This document shows, piece after piece, positions 18,136-26,224 of a stretch of DNA of 64,000 nt. Made by a program: the position numbers and the translations under genes. A model generated the notes under the pieces. It was not told where the DNA came from and did no database searches. It worked only from the letters and a program-made list of their open reading frames with translations. This DNA is from Neobacillus terrae (GTDB lineage Bacteria > Bacillota > Bacilli > Bacillales > Cytobacillaceae). Position 1 is the first letter of the stretch. Each line of letters begins with the position of its first letter. Location of the stretch: contig NZ_JAAOEO010000009.1 of NCBI RefSeq assembly GCF_011393025.1, forward strand, positions 62,001 through 126,000, in the 5' to 3' direction.

Positions 18136-18414
18136 TTAGCGGCTTTTTACAATCATATTTACTGCTTCCTGAATAGCATCTTCTGCGGAAACACCTTCAC
18201 TTTTTGCTTCTATGATACAAGACTCCAGGTTTTTGGCCACAATATATCCAATAGCACGATCAACAGCTGAACGGACGGCCGACAATTGCGTTACAACATC
18301 CTTGCAATGTTTATCTTCTTCCATCATTCTGATAACTCCGCGTACCTGTCCTTCAATGCGCTTCAACCTGTTCTTCATTTCCTGTGAATATTCCAAATGC
18401 TGAATCTCTGCCAC
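18136..18414 (-). CDS. CsoR/CstR-family all-helical transcriptional repressor
   Basis: 92-residue four-helix regulator of the CsoR/FrmR/RcnR family (RLKRIEGQVRGVIRMMEE). Copper-sensing CsoR uses a Cys-His-Cys set; here the aligned residues are Cys37 (DKHCKD), Asn62 (AKNLES) and Cys66. Keeping both cysteines but not the histidine is the pattern of CstR-type persulfide sensors rather than Cu(I) sensors. No copper exporter or sulfur-oxidation gene is adjacent, so targets are unknown. GTG 18414 lies 8 bases after GGAGG; the GTG two codons earlier is too close. Monocistronic. Confidence 0.85.
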   Translation of the reverse strand: MAEIQHLEYSQEMKNRLKRIEGQVRGVIRMMEEDKHCKDVVTQLSAVRSAVDRAIGYIVAKNLESCIIEAKSEGVSAEDAIQEAVNMIVKSR

Positions 18415-18612
18415 GAACACGACCTCCTTATCCTTTTAATTATACATTTATCAGGCCCGTTTTCCTAACTTTAACTGTGCATAATGCTTTATGCTATTAT
18501 TTTTTTCCCTATGTTTCAACTGTTATAATAGACAAGAAAGGTTTAACAATAATAACATAAACTCTTTCAATGCCTTTTGAAATACTATACGGCTATAAAT
18601 GAGGAACTAATC

Positions 18613-19515
18613 ATGTTAAAAAAAATCCTATCCTTATATCCCAATGCATTATTCTCAGCAGCTCCCCCTGACGTTTCCTTTAATGATCATTATTTGTTCT
18701 ATGATGAAGAACATAAAGAGTGGGTTGCTATTCCAAGACAGGAAATAGGAAAAAAAGAACTTTTGCTTCTTAAAACACTATATACTTTTAGTGATGATGC
18801 CACCCTTCCTCCTATAACAAAAAGCTGGAACGAGTATTTGTTTTTAGGCGGCGAGCCACCGGCACTTCCTAGCGGTTCTAAAATCCGCTTTATCCAGTTT
18901 CAAATTAGCGGTGAGGTATTTGACCAGCCTGAATTGGAATCAGCAATTAAAGGATTTTGTTCTGAAGATGTTATTGTTCTTTGGGAAAATGATCATTCAG
19001 GAATTATCATTGAAAACAAAGGAAAAATCAGCATGACGGAAAAAGAATTCGAGGCAATGTCAGAAACGCTTGAAACGGATTTTTACGTGAAAACCGCCTT
19101 CTATTTAGGTAAGTACCATGAAATGGATTCCCAACTCCGGGTTTTACTACAAGAGGAAAAAGAATATTTTTCCTATTCACGTTATATACCCGGCAGATTA
19201 TCTACTTTCACCTATGAACGTATTTGTCCATCCTACGTGGCTTTCCATTTACCTGAAAAGATTAAGCAGGAATTGTTCACCACCATTTGTGGAGTTTTTA
19301 ATGAAGACCCTGAAATGTTCACAACCATTCTGGTTTTTCTTGAGAATAATTCAAATGCAAGTCTGACTGCTAAAAAATTGTACATTCACCGGAATACCCT
19401 CCAATACCGATTGGAGAAATTCACTGAAAAGACAGGGATACAATTAAAGGACTTTAATGGTGCTTTTACGGTTTATCTAGCCTGTCAGCTTTCAGCCATT
19501 TCCGAAAGCCTATAA
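18613..19515 (+). CDS. yxkF: PucR-type helix-turn-helix regulator (YxkF-like)
   Basis: 300 residues with an unrecognised N-terminal sensory region and a C-terminal PucR-family DNA-binding domain: LENNSNASLTAKKLYIHRNT followed by LQYRLEKF (about 255-285). In B. subtilis the yxkF gene precedes msmX (yxkG), and the same pairing here supports the name. It may control MsmX or sugar uptake, but that is inference. Start ATG 18613 behind GAGGAA; extension to 18577 lacks a ribosome site. A terminator lies between it and msmX. Confidence 0.78.
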   Translation: MLKKILSLYPNALFSAAPPDVSFNDHYLFYDEEHKEWVAIPRQEIGKKELLLLKTLYTFSDDATLPPITKSWNEYLFLGGEPPALPSGSKIRFIQFQISGEVFDQPELESAIKGFCSEDVIVLWENDHSGIIIENKGKISMTEKEFEAMSETLETDFYVKTAFYLGKYHEMDSQLRVLLQEEKEYFSYSRYIPGRLSTFTYERICPSYVAFHLPEKIKQELFTTICGVFNEDPEMFTTILVFLENNSNASLTAKKLYIHRNTLQYRLEKFTEKTGIQLKDFNGAFTVYLACQLSAISESL

Positions 19516-19526
19516 AACATAGTGCA

Positions 19527-19579
19527 TAAAAAAGCCCTTACATTTTTGTGCATGTTGTCCATTACGTTAATGGGCTTTT
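19527..19579 (+). terminator. Terminator/attenuator between yxkF-like gene and msmX
   Basis: AAAAAAGCCC pairs with GGGCTTTTTTTT around a 33-base loop. It follows the regulator stop and precedes msmX by 45 bases; the long loop leaves open partial read-through into msmX. Confidence 0.6.
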
Positions 19580-19623
19580 TTTTATACACTATAAATATAG
19601 AAAAATATTGGAGGCTGTTATAA

Positions 19624-20736
19624 ATGGCTGAATTAAAACTCGATCACATTTATAAAATTTATGATAATAAAGTAACAGCAGTTAGTGATTTTAATCTTCA
19701 CATCGAAGACAAAGAATTTATCGTTTTCGTTGGTCCTTCAGGATGTGGTAAATCTACAACTCTTCGTATGATCGCTGGCTTAGAAGAAATTTCAAAAGGT
19801 GATTTTTCCATTGATGGAAAACGCGTTAACGATGTAGCTCCAAAAGATCGTGATATCGCAATGGTATTCCAAAACTATGCACTCTATCCTCATATGAGCG
19901 TTTATGATAACATGGCTTTTGGTTTAAAGCTTCGTAAGTTCCCTAAAGCTGAAATTGACGAACGTGTAAAAAATGCTGCTAAAATTCTTGGTTTGGAACC
20001 ATATCTTGACCGTAAGCCTAAGGCTCTATCTGGTGGTCAGCGCCAGCGTGTTGCCCTTGGACGTGCAATCGTACGTGATGCAAAAGTATTCTTAATGGAC
20101 GAGCCGCTTTCCAACCTTGATGCTAAGCTTCGTGTACAAATGCGTGCTGAAATTGCAAAATTACACAGACGCCTTCAAACTACTACTATCTATGTAACAC
20201 ACGACCAGACTGAAGCTATGACAATGGCTACTCGCCTTGTTGTTATGAAAGATGGTATTATCCAGCAGGTTGGTTCACCTAAAGAAGTTTATGAGAAACC
20301 AGAAAACGTATTCGTTGGCGGATTCATCGGCTCGCCTGCAATGAACTTCTTTAGCGGAACTCTTCAGGACAGCAAATTTGTTATCGGCAATGATTCTGTA
20401 GCTGTTCCAGAAGGGAAAATGAAATACCTTCGCGAGCAAGGTTATGTAGGCAAACCAATTGTTCTTGGCGTACGTCCTGAAGATATCCATGACGAGCCAA
20501 TCTTCATTGATGCTTCTTCAGGTTCCAAAATCCTAGCTAACATTGATGTTTCTGAACTGACTGGTGCTGAAACTATGATTTATTCTAACTTTGGCGGCCA
20601 GGACTTTGTAGCTCGCGTAGATTCCCGCACAGATATCCAGCCTGGAGATAAAATGGAGCTTGCATTTGATATGAATAAAGCTCATTTCTTCGACGCTGAA
20701 TCTGAACTTCGTCTTCGTCCAACTAATGAGAAATAA
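19624..20736 (+). CDS. msmX: Sugar ABC importer ATPase MsmX
   Basis: 370-residue ATPase of the MsmX/MalK/UgpC class. Walker [10 protein letters not shown] (about 38-46), signature LSGGQRQ, Walker [15 protein letters not shown], switch VTHDQTEAM and a C-terminal OB/TOBE regulatory domain are all present. In B. subtilis MsmX is a shared ATPase that energises several carbohydrate importers whose operons lack their own, and the lack of permease or binding-protein genes here fits that. Strong GGAGG site before ATG. Codon use is richer in C/T third positions than its neighbours, suggesting high expression. Confidence 0.93.
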   Translation: MAELKLDHIYKIYDNKVTAVSDFNLHIEDKEFIVFVGPSGCGKSTTLRMIAGLEEISKGDFSIDGKRVNDVAPKDRDIAMVFQNYALYPHMSVYDNMAFGLKLRKFPKAEIDERVKNAAKILGLEPYLDRKPKALSGGQRQRVALGRAIVRDAKVFLMDEPLSNLDAKLRVQMRAEIAKLHRRLQTTTIYVTHDQTEAMTMATRLVVMKDGIIQQVGSPKEVYEKPENVFVGGFIGSPAMNFFSGTLQDSKFVIGNDSVAVPEGKMKYLREQGYVGKPIVLGVRPEDIHDEPIFIDASSGSKILANIDVSELTGAETMIYSNFGGQDFVARVDSRTDIQPGDKMELAFDMNKAHFFDAESELRLRPTNEK

Positions 20737-20740
20737 TAAG

Positions 20741-20930
20741 AAATGCAAAAGTGCCCGTTAAGCGGCTTAAGGTTTATGATGAAAGGCGTTGCCACTTCCT
20801 GTGGCAACGCCTTTCTGACTTGCTTCCTCAAAAAAGCTGACAAAGCTTTCCTTATCCTGCGTGCTCCACTTATGCAAGATACTCGCGGACGCCTATCAGA
20901 GATGAAAACTCGCTGGGCACTATAGCTAGA
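20741..20930. repeat. Dispersed repeat family A copy with internal hairpin
   Basis: Starts AAATGCAAAAGTGCCCG and ends CGCTGGGCACTATAGCTAGA, a degraded match to the AAGCGCAAGCGCCCG ... GGGCGCTGGAGCTAGAC ends of copies at 49737 and 54067. At 20782-20814 it contains AAAGGCGTTGCCAC / GTGGCAACGCCTTT, a perfect 14-base stem that could terminate msmX transcription. Confidence 0.55.
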
Positions 20931-20975
20931 TATAAAAAAGCATAAATATATATCATCCTGCCAAAATCGGCAGGG

Positions 20976-21218
20976 TTATTCTTTTATTAAAATCGTTTCA
21001 TTTTTACCGCATTTGCTGCAGGTAAATAAGTGCGGACATTTATGGGCCGAATAGGTATCGGGGAAACCATCCTCCATTTTCATAAGATCAGTAGGCATGT
21101 AAGGACTATAATCATCATAGTAATCCATTTCTTTCCCCTTATCGGCCATTTCATTTCCGCAAATTCCGCAAGAAACATGTACTTCTCTCAATCCATTACA
21201 TAAATGACAAACATCCAT
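20976..21218 (-). CDS. Small zinc-ribbon-like cysteine protein
   Basis: 80 residues that I do not recognise as a named protein. Four cysteine pairs or near-pairs are visible: C4-x2-C7, C17-x2-C20, C61-P-H63 and C67-x2-C70, a double zinc-ribbon pattern. The middle is acidic and tyrosine-rich. AGGAGATCTCTT precedes the ATG, giving an AGGAGA ribosome site. It is monocistronic and convergent with msmX. Likely binds zinc; a role in nucleic acid or protein binding would be speculation. Confidence 0.7.
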   Translation of the reverse strand: MDVCHLCNGLREVHVSCGICGNEMADKGKEMDYYDDYSPYMPTDLMKMEDGFPDTYSAHKCPHLFTCSKCGKNETILIKE

Positions 21219-21432
21219 AAGAGATCTCCTTTCACTTCTTAATGCCGTTAGTGTATATCTTAAACTTACCTATATGTAAATCTTTCAGTCATAAACATAA
21301 GGTAATTTAAAAAAGGAATTAATTACCTAAAATATTTTTGTATATCCATAGAAGAATTAAACAAAATAGGATTAACAAAGAAACGCATTCACAGATTTTA
21401 CAGATGGCTCAAGGGCCACCCCCTACTATCGG

Positions 21433-21502
21433 TGGGTTAAACCAGGTTTTGGTAAGCAAGAAATATTCTTGCCTGCTGGTTCAATTCCAGCTAACCCAGC
21501 CA
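21433..21502 (+). ncRNA. tRNA-like cloverleaf with encoded CCA, upstream of SASP gene
   Basis: Seventy bases fold into a cloverleaf with all stems fully paired: acceptor TGGGTTA/TAACCCA (7 bp, 21433-39 with 21492-98), D-like arm ACCA-GGTTT-TGGT (4 bp), anticodon-like arm GCAAG-AAATATT-CTTGC (5 bp), T arm GCTGG-TTCAATT-CCAGC (5 bp), then discriminator G and CCA. The T loop fits the TTCRANY consensus. Departures from a working tRNA: A at position 8, 5-base D loop, 2-base variable region, no U33 (loop AAATATT, anticodon position ATA). It ends 34 bases before the SASP start with no terminator, so it could be a degenerate tRNA, a tRNA mimic or a structured 5' leader. Confidence 0.55.
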
Positions 21503-21536
21503 TAAAAAAAAAAATGAAACGAGGGAATGAATCAAG

Positions 21537-21758
21537 ATGGCTAATCAATCAACTAGAAGCAATTCCTCAAATTCTAATCAATTACTAGTACCAGGAGCAG
21601 AACAAGCACTTCAATCCATGAAAATGGAAATTGCTCAAGAATTTGGAGTTCAATTGGGTGCTGAAACTACTTCTCGCGCAAACGGTTCTGTAGGTGGAGA
21701 AATTACTAAGCGTCTTGTAAGCATGGCTGAACAACAGCTTGGCGGCGGATTCCGCTAA
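21537..21758 (+). CDS. Alpha/beta-type small acid-soluble spore protein
   Basis: 73-residue SASP that coats and protects DNA in the dormant spore. The diagnostic segments are present: [20 protein letters not shown] with the EFG germination-protease site, then [25 protein letters not shown] lies upstream of the ATG. Such genes are normally driven by sigma G in the forespore; I could not assign the promoter with confidence. A strong terminator follows. Confidence 0.93.
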   Translation: MANQSTRSNSSNSNQLLVPGAEQALQSMKMEIAQEFGVQLGAETTSRANGSVGGEITKRLVSMAEQQLGGGFR

Positions 21759-21794
21759 GACTAGGAAAATTTTCACCAACTAAATAATATGGCT

Positions 21795-21831
21795 AAGCCC
21801 CCTTCTATTATGGAGGGGGCTTTCAGTTTTT
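21795..21831. terminator. Bidirectional terminator between SASP gene and fumC
   Basis: AAGCCCCCT / AGGGGGCTT stem with a T-rich tail on the plus side and A/T-rich flank on the minus side. It separates two convergent genes. Confidence 0.85.
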
Positions 21832-21841
21832 CAAAAAGGCT

Positions 21842-23221
21842 CTATACCATTCTTTCCGGGTTAACCCATTGGTCAAATTCTTCTGGTGTTAAGTATCCGG
21901 TTTTGATAGCCGCTTCCTTTAAGGTTGAATTATCATTAAAGGCCAGCTTAGCAATTTCAGCAGCTTTTTCATAACCGATATGTGGATTTAAGGCTGTCAC
22001 AAGCATCAGGGATCGATTAACATGTGCCTTAATAACCTCTTCGTTTGCCTCAATTCCTACGGCGCAGTTTTCATTAAATGATTTCATCCCATCTGCCAAA
22101 AGCCTAATAGATTGGATTAAATTATAAATGATCACAGGTTTAAATACGTTTAACTCAAAATTCCCCTGGCTAGCAGCAAAAGCAATCGTTGCATCATTAC
22201 CAAATACCTGACAGGCAATCATCGTCATGGCTTCACTCTGCGTCGGATTGACCTTTCCTGGCATTATTGAACTTCCAGGTTCATTTGACGGAATCTTCAA
22301 CTCTCCTATTCCACTGCGGGGGCCGCTGGAAAGCCACCGAATATCGTTTGCAATCTTCATTAGATCGGCTGCTAGTGCTTTTAACGCGCCATGGACATGG
22401 ACGATCTCATCATGACTGGTAAGTGCCTGGAATTTATTTTGGGAGGTACGGAAAGGATGTCCAGTGTTTTCCGCAATGACTGATGCCGCTTCATTTCCAA
22501 AAACAGGACTCGCATTAATTCCTGTACCAACCGCTGTACCGCCAAGGGCCAGATCAAGAAGATGACATACAGCTTCCCCAATCATTTTTTCATTTTTTTC
22601 GAGCATAGCCTTCCATCCACTGATTTCCTGTCCCAGTGTTAAAGGAGTGGCATCCTGCAGATGTGTTCTGCCTATTTTTATTACTTTATCATAGGCTTTT
22701 TCTTTTACAGTGAAGGTTTTCTTTAAATCATTTAATGCAGGAATAAGATCTTCAACTACTAGTTTATACGCTGCAATATGCATGGCAGAAGGAAATGTAT
22801 CATTTGAGCTTTGCGACATATTTACATCATCATTTGGGTGTATGATTTCCGAACTTCCCTGGCCTTTTAAGATTTCATTTGCCCGATTGGCAACCACTTC
22901 ATTTACATTCATATTTGTTTGGGTTCCGCTTCCGGTTTGCCAAACAGCCAGCGGAAAATGTTCGTCATATCTGCCCGCAATAATCTCATCACAAACTTCC
23001 CTGATTACTTTCATTTTCACTTCTTTCAGCTTGCCTGAACGATGATTGACAATTGCCGCGGCCTTTTTAATATATGCCAAAGAATAAACTACTTCTCTTG
23101 GCATTTTTTCAATCCCAATTTTAAAGTTTTCCTTGCTCCTCTGAGTCTGAGCTCCCCAAAACTTTTCAGAAGGTACCTGGACTTCTCCAAGAGTATCCCT
23201 TTCGATTCTAAACTCTGCCAT
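21842..23221 (-). CDS. fumC: Class II fumarate hydratase
   Basis: 459-residue fumarase (citG of B. subtilis) of the TCA cycle, converting fumarate and malate. The superfamily signature [11 protein letters not shown] lies near residue 315, with earlier conserved blocks [29 protein letters not shown] and [16 protein letters not shown] that build the active site. The GKVN loop and catalytic Ser are intact. AAGGAGG before the ATG. Single gene here. Confidence 0.95.
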   Translation of the reverse strand: MAEFRIERDTLGEVQVPSEKFWGAQTQRSKENFKIGIEKMPREVVYSLAYIKKAAAIVNHRSGKLKEVKMKVIREVCDEIIAGRYDEHFPLAVWQTGSGTQTNMNVNEVVANRANEILKGQGSSEIIHPNDDVNMSQSSNDTFPSAMHIAAYKLVVEDLIPALNDLKKTFTVKEKAYDKVIKIGRTHLQDATPLTLGQEISGWKAMLEKNEKMIGEAVCHLLDLALGGTAVGTGINASPVFGNEAASVIAENTGHPFRTSQNKFQALTSHDEIVHVHGALKALAADLMKIANDIRWLSSGPRSGIGELKIPSNEPGSSIMPGKVNPTQSEAMTMIACQVFGNDATIAFAASQGNFELNVFKPVIIYNLIQSIRLLADGMKSFNENCAVGIEANEEVIKAHVNRSLMLVTALNPHIGYEKAAEIAKLAFNDNSTLKEAAIKTGYLTPEEFDQWVNPERMV

Positions 23222-23305
23222 AAAAATCCTCCTTAATATGTACAGACTTGTAAATATCCACTTTTTCCTTTTCCCTTTTCAACCTCTTTTAATGTATATA
23301 TTATG

Positions 23306-23335
23306 AAAAAAACTGCAAACGATTGTTTACAGTTT
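23306..23335 (-). terminator. Terminator overlapping the stop of a tiny membrane-protein gene
   Basis: AAACTGTAAAC / GTTTGCAGTTT stem (one mismatch) followed by seven T on the minus strand. It starts in the stop codon of the 27-codon gene just upstream, which argues that this small gene is a real transcription unit. Confidence 0.75.
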
Positions 23336-23417
23336 AGTGTTTCGCGACCATATATCCGATATAATAAACAAGTATCATGATGCTTCCAATACCAAGTGTA
23401 ACAGAAAAATCTGTCAT
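23334..23417 (-). CDS. 27-residue single-pass membrane peptide
   Basis: Short ORF, MTDFSVTLGIGSIMILVYYI then GYMVAKH: one hydrophobic helix (about 6-24) with a basic end. AGGGGGAGAGTGCG gives a strong ribosome site 6 bases before the ATG, and a terminator with a T run covers its stop. I do not recognise the peptide. Similar tiny hydrophobic proteins often act as subunits or regulators of membrane complexes; no partner is evident, its neighbours being fumC and an NAD(P)-binding protein. Confidence 0.65.
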   Translation of the reverse strand: MTDFSVTLGIGSIMILVYYIGYMVAKH

Positions 23418-23530
23418 CGCACTCTCCCCCTGTTTTATTTAACTAGTGACACACTAACCAACGTACCATACAAATAAAATTCCCCTCAGCCTAGATTGTT
23501 TCAATTTAGTGACAAGGAAGTGAATATTAA

Positions 23531-24151
23531 TTGAACATTTGCCTTTTAGGAGCCACAGGGCGGGTTGGCTCGATTATTTTAGAAAATGCGTTAAAAGAGA
23601 ACCATTCTGTTCAAGCCCTTGTACGTGACCTAACTAAAATCACAGGGTCGGAAAGGAATTTAAAAGTACTGCACGGTTCTGTCCTAAATGCTGAAGATTT
23701 GTCCGATGCTATGGCTAATACTGATGTTGTAATTAGTGCTCTAAATACCGGAGGGAATCAAACTCTGTCCCAGTCAATGCCTTTTATTATCAAATCAATG
23801 AAAGATCAGGGCATCAAGAGAATCATTACCCTTGGAACAGCAGGAATTTTACAGGCACGGTCTGAGCCTGCTCTCTATCGTTTTCAATCCTCTGAATCAA
23901 GAAGGACAAGCACCAGAGATGCTGAAGACCATTTACTTGCATATCTACTCTTAAAGGATTCGGGATTAATATGGACTGTTGTTTGCCCTACTTATTTACC
24001 AGTGGGGGAAAGAATAGGCACTTACCGCTTCGAAAAAAACATGCTGCCAGATAATCCTTCTTCCATTTCTATTTTTGATACAGCTGACTTTACATACTGC
24101 CAGCTTTTTTCTAATGAATTTTTGAATTGCAGGGTGGGTTTGACGTATTGA
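23531..24151 (+). CDS. NAD(P)-binding atypical SDR-like oxidoreductase
   Basis: 206 residues with an N-terminal Rossmann fold (LLGATGRVGS, the GxxGxxG motif at about 5-14) and blocks typical of NmrA/YwnB-like NAD(P)H-binding proteins (VVISALNTGG, RIITLGTAGI). No YxxxK catalytic pair of classical short-chain dehydrogenases is clear. Substrate unknown. TTG start at 23531 behind AAGGAAGTGA. Transcribed alone, ending at a bidirectional terminator shared with bmrD. Confidence 0.75.
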   Translation: MNICLLGATGRVGSIILENALKENHSVQALVRDLTKITGSERNLKVLHGSVLNAEDLSDAMANTDVVISALNTGGNQTLSQSMPFIIKSMKDQGIKRIITLGTAGILQARSEPALYRFQSSESRRTSTRDAEDHLLAYLLLKDSGLIWTVVCPTYLPVGERIGTYRFEKNMLPDNPSSISIFDTADFTYCQLFSNEFLNCRVGLTY

Positions 24152-24184
24152 AACGTGCTTAATTGATCCAAATCCAATAGCTAA

Positions 24185-24216
24185 AAAGCCGGCCTCCTTG
24201 ATCTCGGGGCCGGCTT
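24185..24216. terminator. Bidirectional terminator
   Basis: AAGCCGGCC / GGCCGGCTT stem between the convergent NAD(P)-binding gene and bmrD, with A/T-rich flanks on both sides. Confidence 0.83.
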
Positions 24217-24220
24217 CTAT

Positions 24221-26224
24221 TTATCCTGCTTTATGCTGTAATTGATACATTTGGTAATATCGGCCGCGATGTTCCATCAATTGTTCATGGTTTCCCTGCT
24301 CCACTATTTTTCCGCGATCAAGAACGAGAATAAGGTCAGCATTTCTTATGGTCGACAAGCGGTGAGCAATAATGAAGGTGGTTCTGCCCTTTTTAAGAAC
24401 ATCCATAGCCTTTTGAATAATAGCCTCTGTTTCTGTATCAATGTTGGAGGTTGCTTCATCCAGAATTAGAATAGCTGGATCAAAGGCAAGCGCCCTGGCA
24501 AAGGAAATGAGCTGTCGCTGGCCGCTTGAAAGAGTGCTGCCTTTTTCTATGACGGGCTCATCGTACCCATTCTCCAAATTCCTGAATACTTTTTCAGCTC
24601 CAACGTCCTTCAGTGCTTTTTCTACCTTTTCTCGTGTGACAAAAGGATCGTTCAGGCTCACATTCGAAGCAATGGTTCCAGTGAATAAATACGGGTCCTG
24701 CAAAACAATCCCCATATGCTTCCGTATCACTTGGCGGGGCAAACTTGTAATATCTTTTCCGTCAATGGTTATTTTTCCTTTATTGCTGTCGTAAAAGCGG
24801 AACAGTAAATTCATAATTGAGCTTTTTCCGGAGCCCGTGTGTCCAACAAGGGCAACGGTTTGACCATGATTCGCTTCAAAATTAATATTCTTTAAAACAT
24901 ATTCATCAGCTTTGTAGCCGAAGGATACATCGTTAAAAACAACATTGCCTTTATACCGAGGAATGGTTTCTTCACTTACATCCTCTCCAGCTTCATTCAT
25001 GAGCTTAAATACCCTTTCGCCTGCTACAATAGCCTGCTCAAGATTTGCAAGCTGATTAACAATTCCCTGGACGGGCTGAAACAATCGGTTGATATAGTCA
25101 ATAAAAGCATACAGCATACCTAGTGAAATAGCTGCATCTGCTTGAAGCGATTGAGCACCAAAATACCAAATAAACGCTAGGAAAATAAGATTCCTCAATA
25201 CACCGACAAGGTTATGTGAGGTCATTGAATTTAGATTCAGCATCTTATTTTGGTACACAAAATGCTCCTTGTTAAGTTTTTCAAACTCCTGCTGCGTTTC
25301 TTTCTCTCTGCCGAATGCTTGAATAATATTCATACCCTGAATGGATTCGTTTACAGTAGCGTTTATATCACTTACACGCGAACGAATGACCTGATTATAC
25401 TTAGATGCATACTTCCTGTATACAATCATCCAGCCATACAGAATCGGCAGAAGGAGAAGGCAAATGGCTGCCAATTTAGCATTAAGGATAAAAAGGGCAA
25501 TATAGATTCCGGCTATATAAATAGCACTTGTAAAAAAGGTTGCCAGTACCGTAACGTATAGCTCTCGAATGGCCTCTGTATCATTTGTTATCCTGGAAAC
25601 AACTTTACCTGCCGGAAGATTATCAAAATATTTTATTGGGAGCCTCTGAATATGGCTAAAGATGTCCTCCCTCATTTTTTGAATAATTCGGTTGGCAGAT
25701 GTCTGCAGCCAGAGTTTTTCCCCGTATTGAAAAATGGAAGAGACAACTAACAGTCCAAAATAAATAGCCAAAAGCTTAATAATCATTGGTATTTCAGGTC
25801 TCGAGAAAGCAAGCACCTCACCTGGGGATAATAGGAACGCCTGATAAACAGCTGTTTTTTTTCCCTGCCGAACGGTCAGTTTTCCATCCTTAAAGCTTCG
25901 TTTGCCATCAAACTTTAAATCGCTATTAATGAAGACAAAGCTTCTTCCCGCCTGCAGTATCCTTGCACTCTTGCCTTTTTCTTCATTATCCGAAAAATAC
26001 TTTTCACGCTTATAATAGCTTCCGTGGAACTTTACGGTACTATCCCCTTTTCCCGCTTCATACCACACAGATTCAAGACCAAGTATATGCTGATCAATTA
26101 CCGTTTTGGCAATAAACGGCCCTGCAAGGTCTGCAGCCACAGAAATGGTCAGCATGATTAAGGCCGCAATTATAATTCTTTTAAAAGTTAATGCGTAGCT
26201 TAATAATTGTTTTCCTGTACTCAT
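24221..26224 (-). CDS. bmrD: Multidrug ABC exporter subunit BmrD (YheH-like)
   Basis: 667-residue half-transporter: six transmembrane helices, then an ATPase domain with Walker A GHTGSGKSS, signature LSSGQRQ and Walker B ILILDEATS. The catalytic Glu after Walker B is present, so this is the competent ATPase site. About 90 extra residues lie between helices 1 and 2 (about 45-135), the extended extracytoplasmic domain of BmrD. Partner of BmrC, whose stop overlaps this start (ATGA). BmrCD exports structurally unrelated drugs in B. subtilis. Confidence 0.9.
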   Translation of the reverse strand: MSTGKQLLSYALTFKRIIIAALIMLTISVAADLAGPFIAKTVIDQHILGLESVWYEAGKGDSTVKFHGSYYKREKYFSDNEEKGKSARILQAGRSFVFINSDLKFDGKRSFKDGKLTVRQGKKTAVYQAFLLSPGEVLAFSRPEIPMIIKLLAIYFGLLVVSSIFQYGEKLWLQTSANRIIQKMREDIFSHIQRLPIKYFDNLPAGKVVSRITNDTEAIRELYVTVLATFFTSAIYIAGIYIALFILNAKLAAICLLLLPILYGWMIVYRKYASKYNQVIRSRVSDINATVNESIQGMNIIQAFGREKETQQEFEKLNKEHFVYQNKMLNLNSMTSHNLVGVLRNLIFLAFIWYFGAQSLQADAAISLGMLYAFIDYINRLFQPVQGIVNQLANLEQAIVAGERVFKLMNEAGEDVSEETIPRYKGNVVFNDVSFGYKADEYVLKNINFEANHGQTVALVGHTGSGKSSIMNLLFRFYDSNKGKITIDGKDITSLPRQVIRKHMGIVLQDPYLFTGTIASNVSLNDPFVTREKVEKALKDVGAEKVFRNLENGYDEPVIEKGSTLSSGQRQLISFARALAFDPAILILDEATSNIDTETEAIIQKAMDVLKKGRTTFIIAHRLSTIRNADLILVLDRGKIVEQGNHEQLMEHRGRYYQMYQLQHKAG

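Noticed and set aside
20957..20974. CCTGCC/GGCAGG hairpin after the zinc-ribbon gene as a terminator
   Set aside because: Stem of 6-7 bp is present but no T run follows on the minus strand, so I did not list it as a terminator.
21301..21327. Inverted repeat GGTAATT/AATTACC
   Set aside because: Only 7 bp of A/T-rich pairing around a 13-base loop, no T run; too weak to call an operator or terminator.
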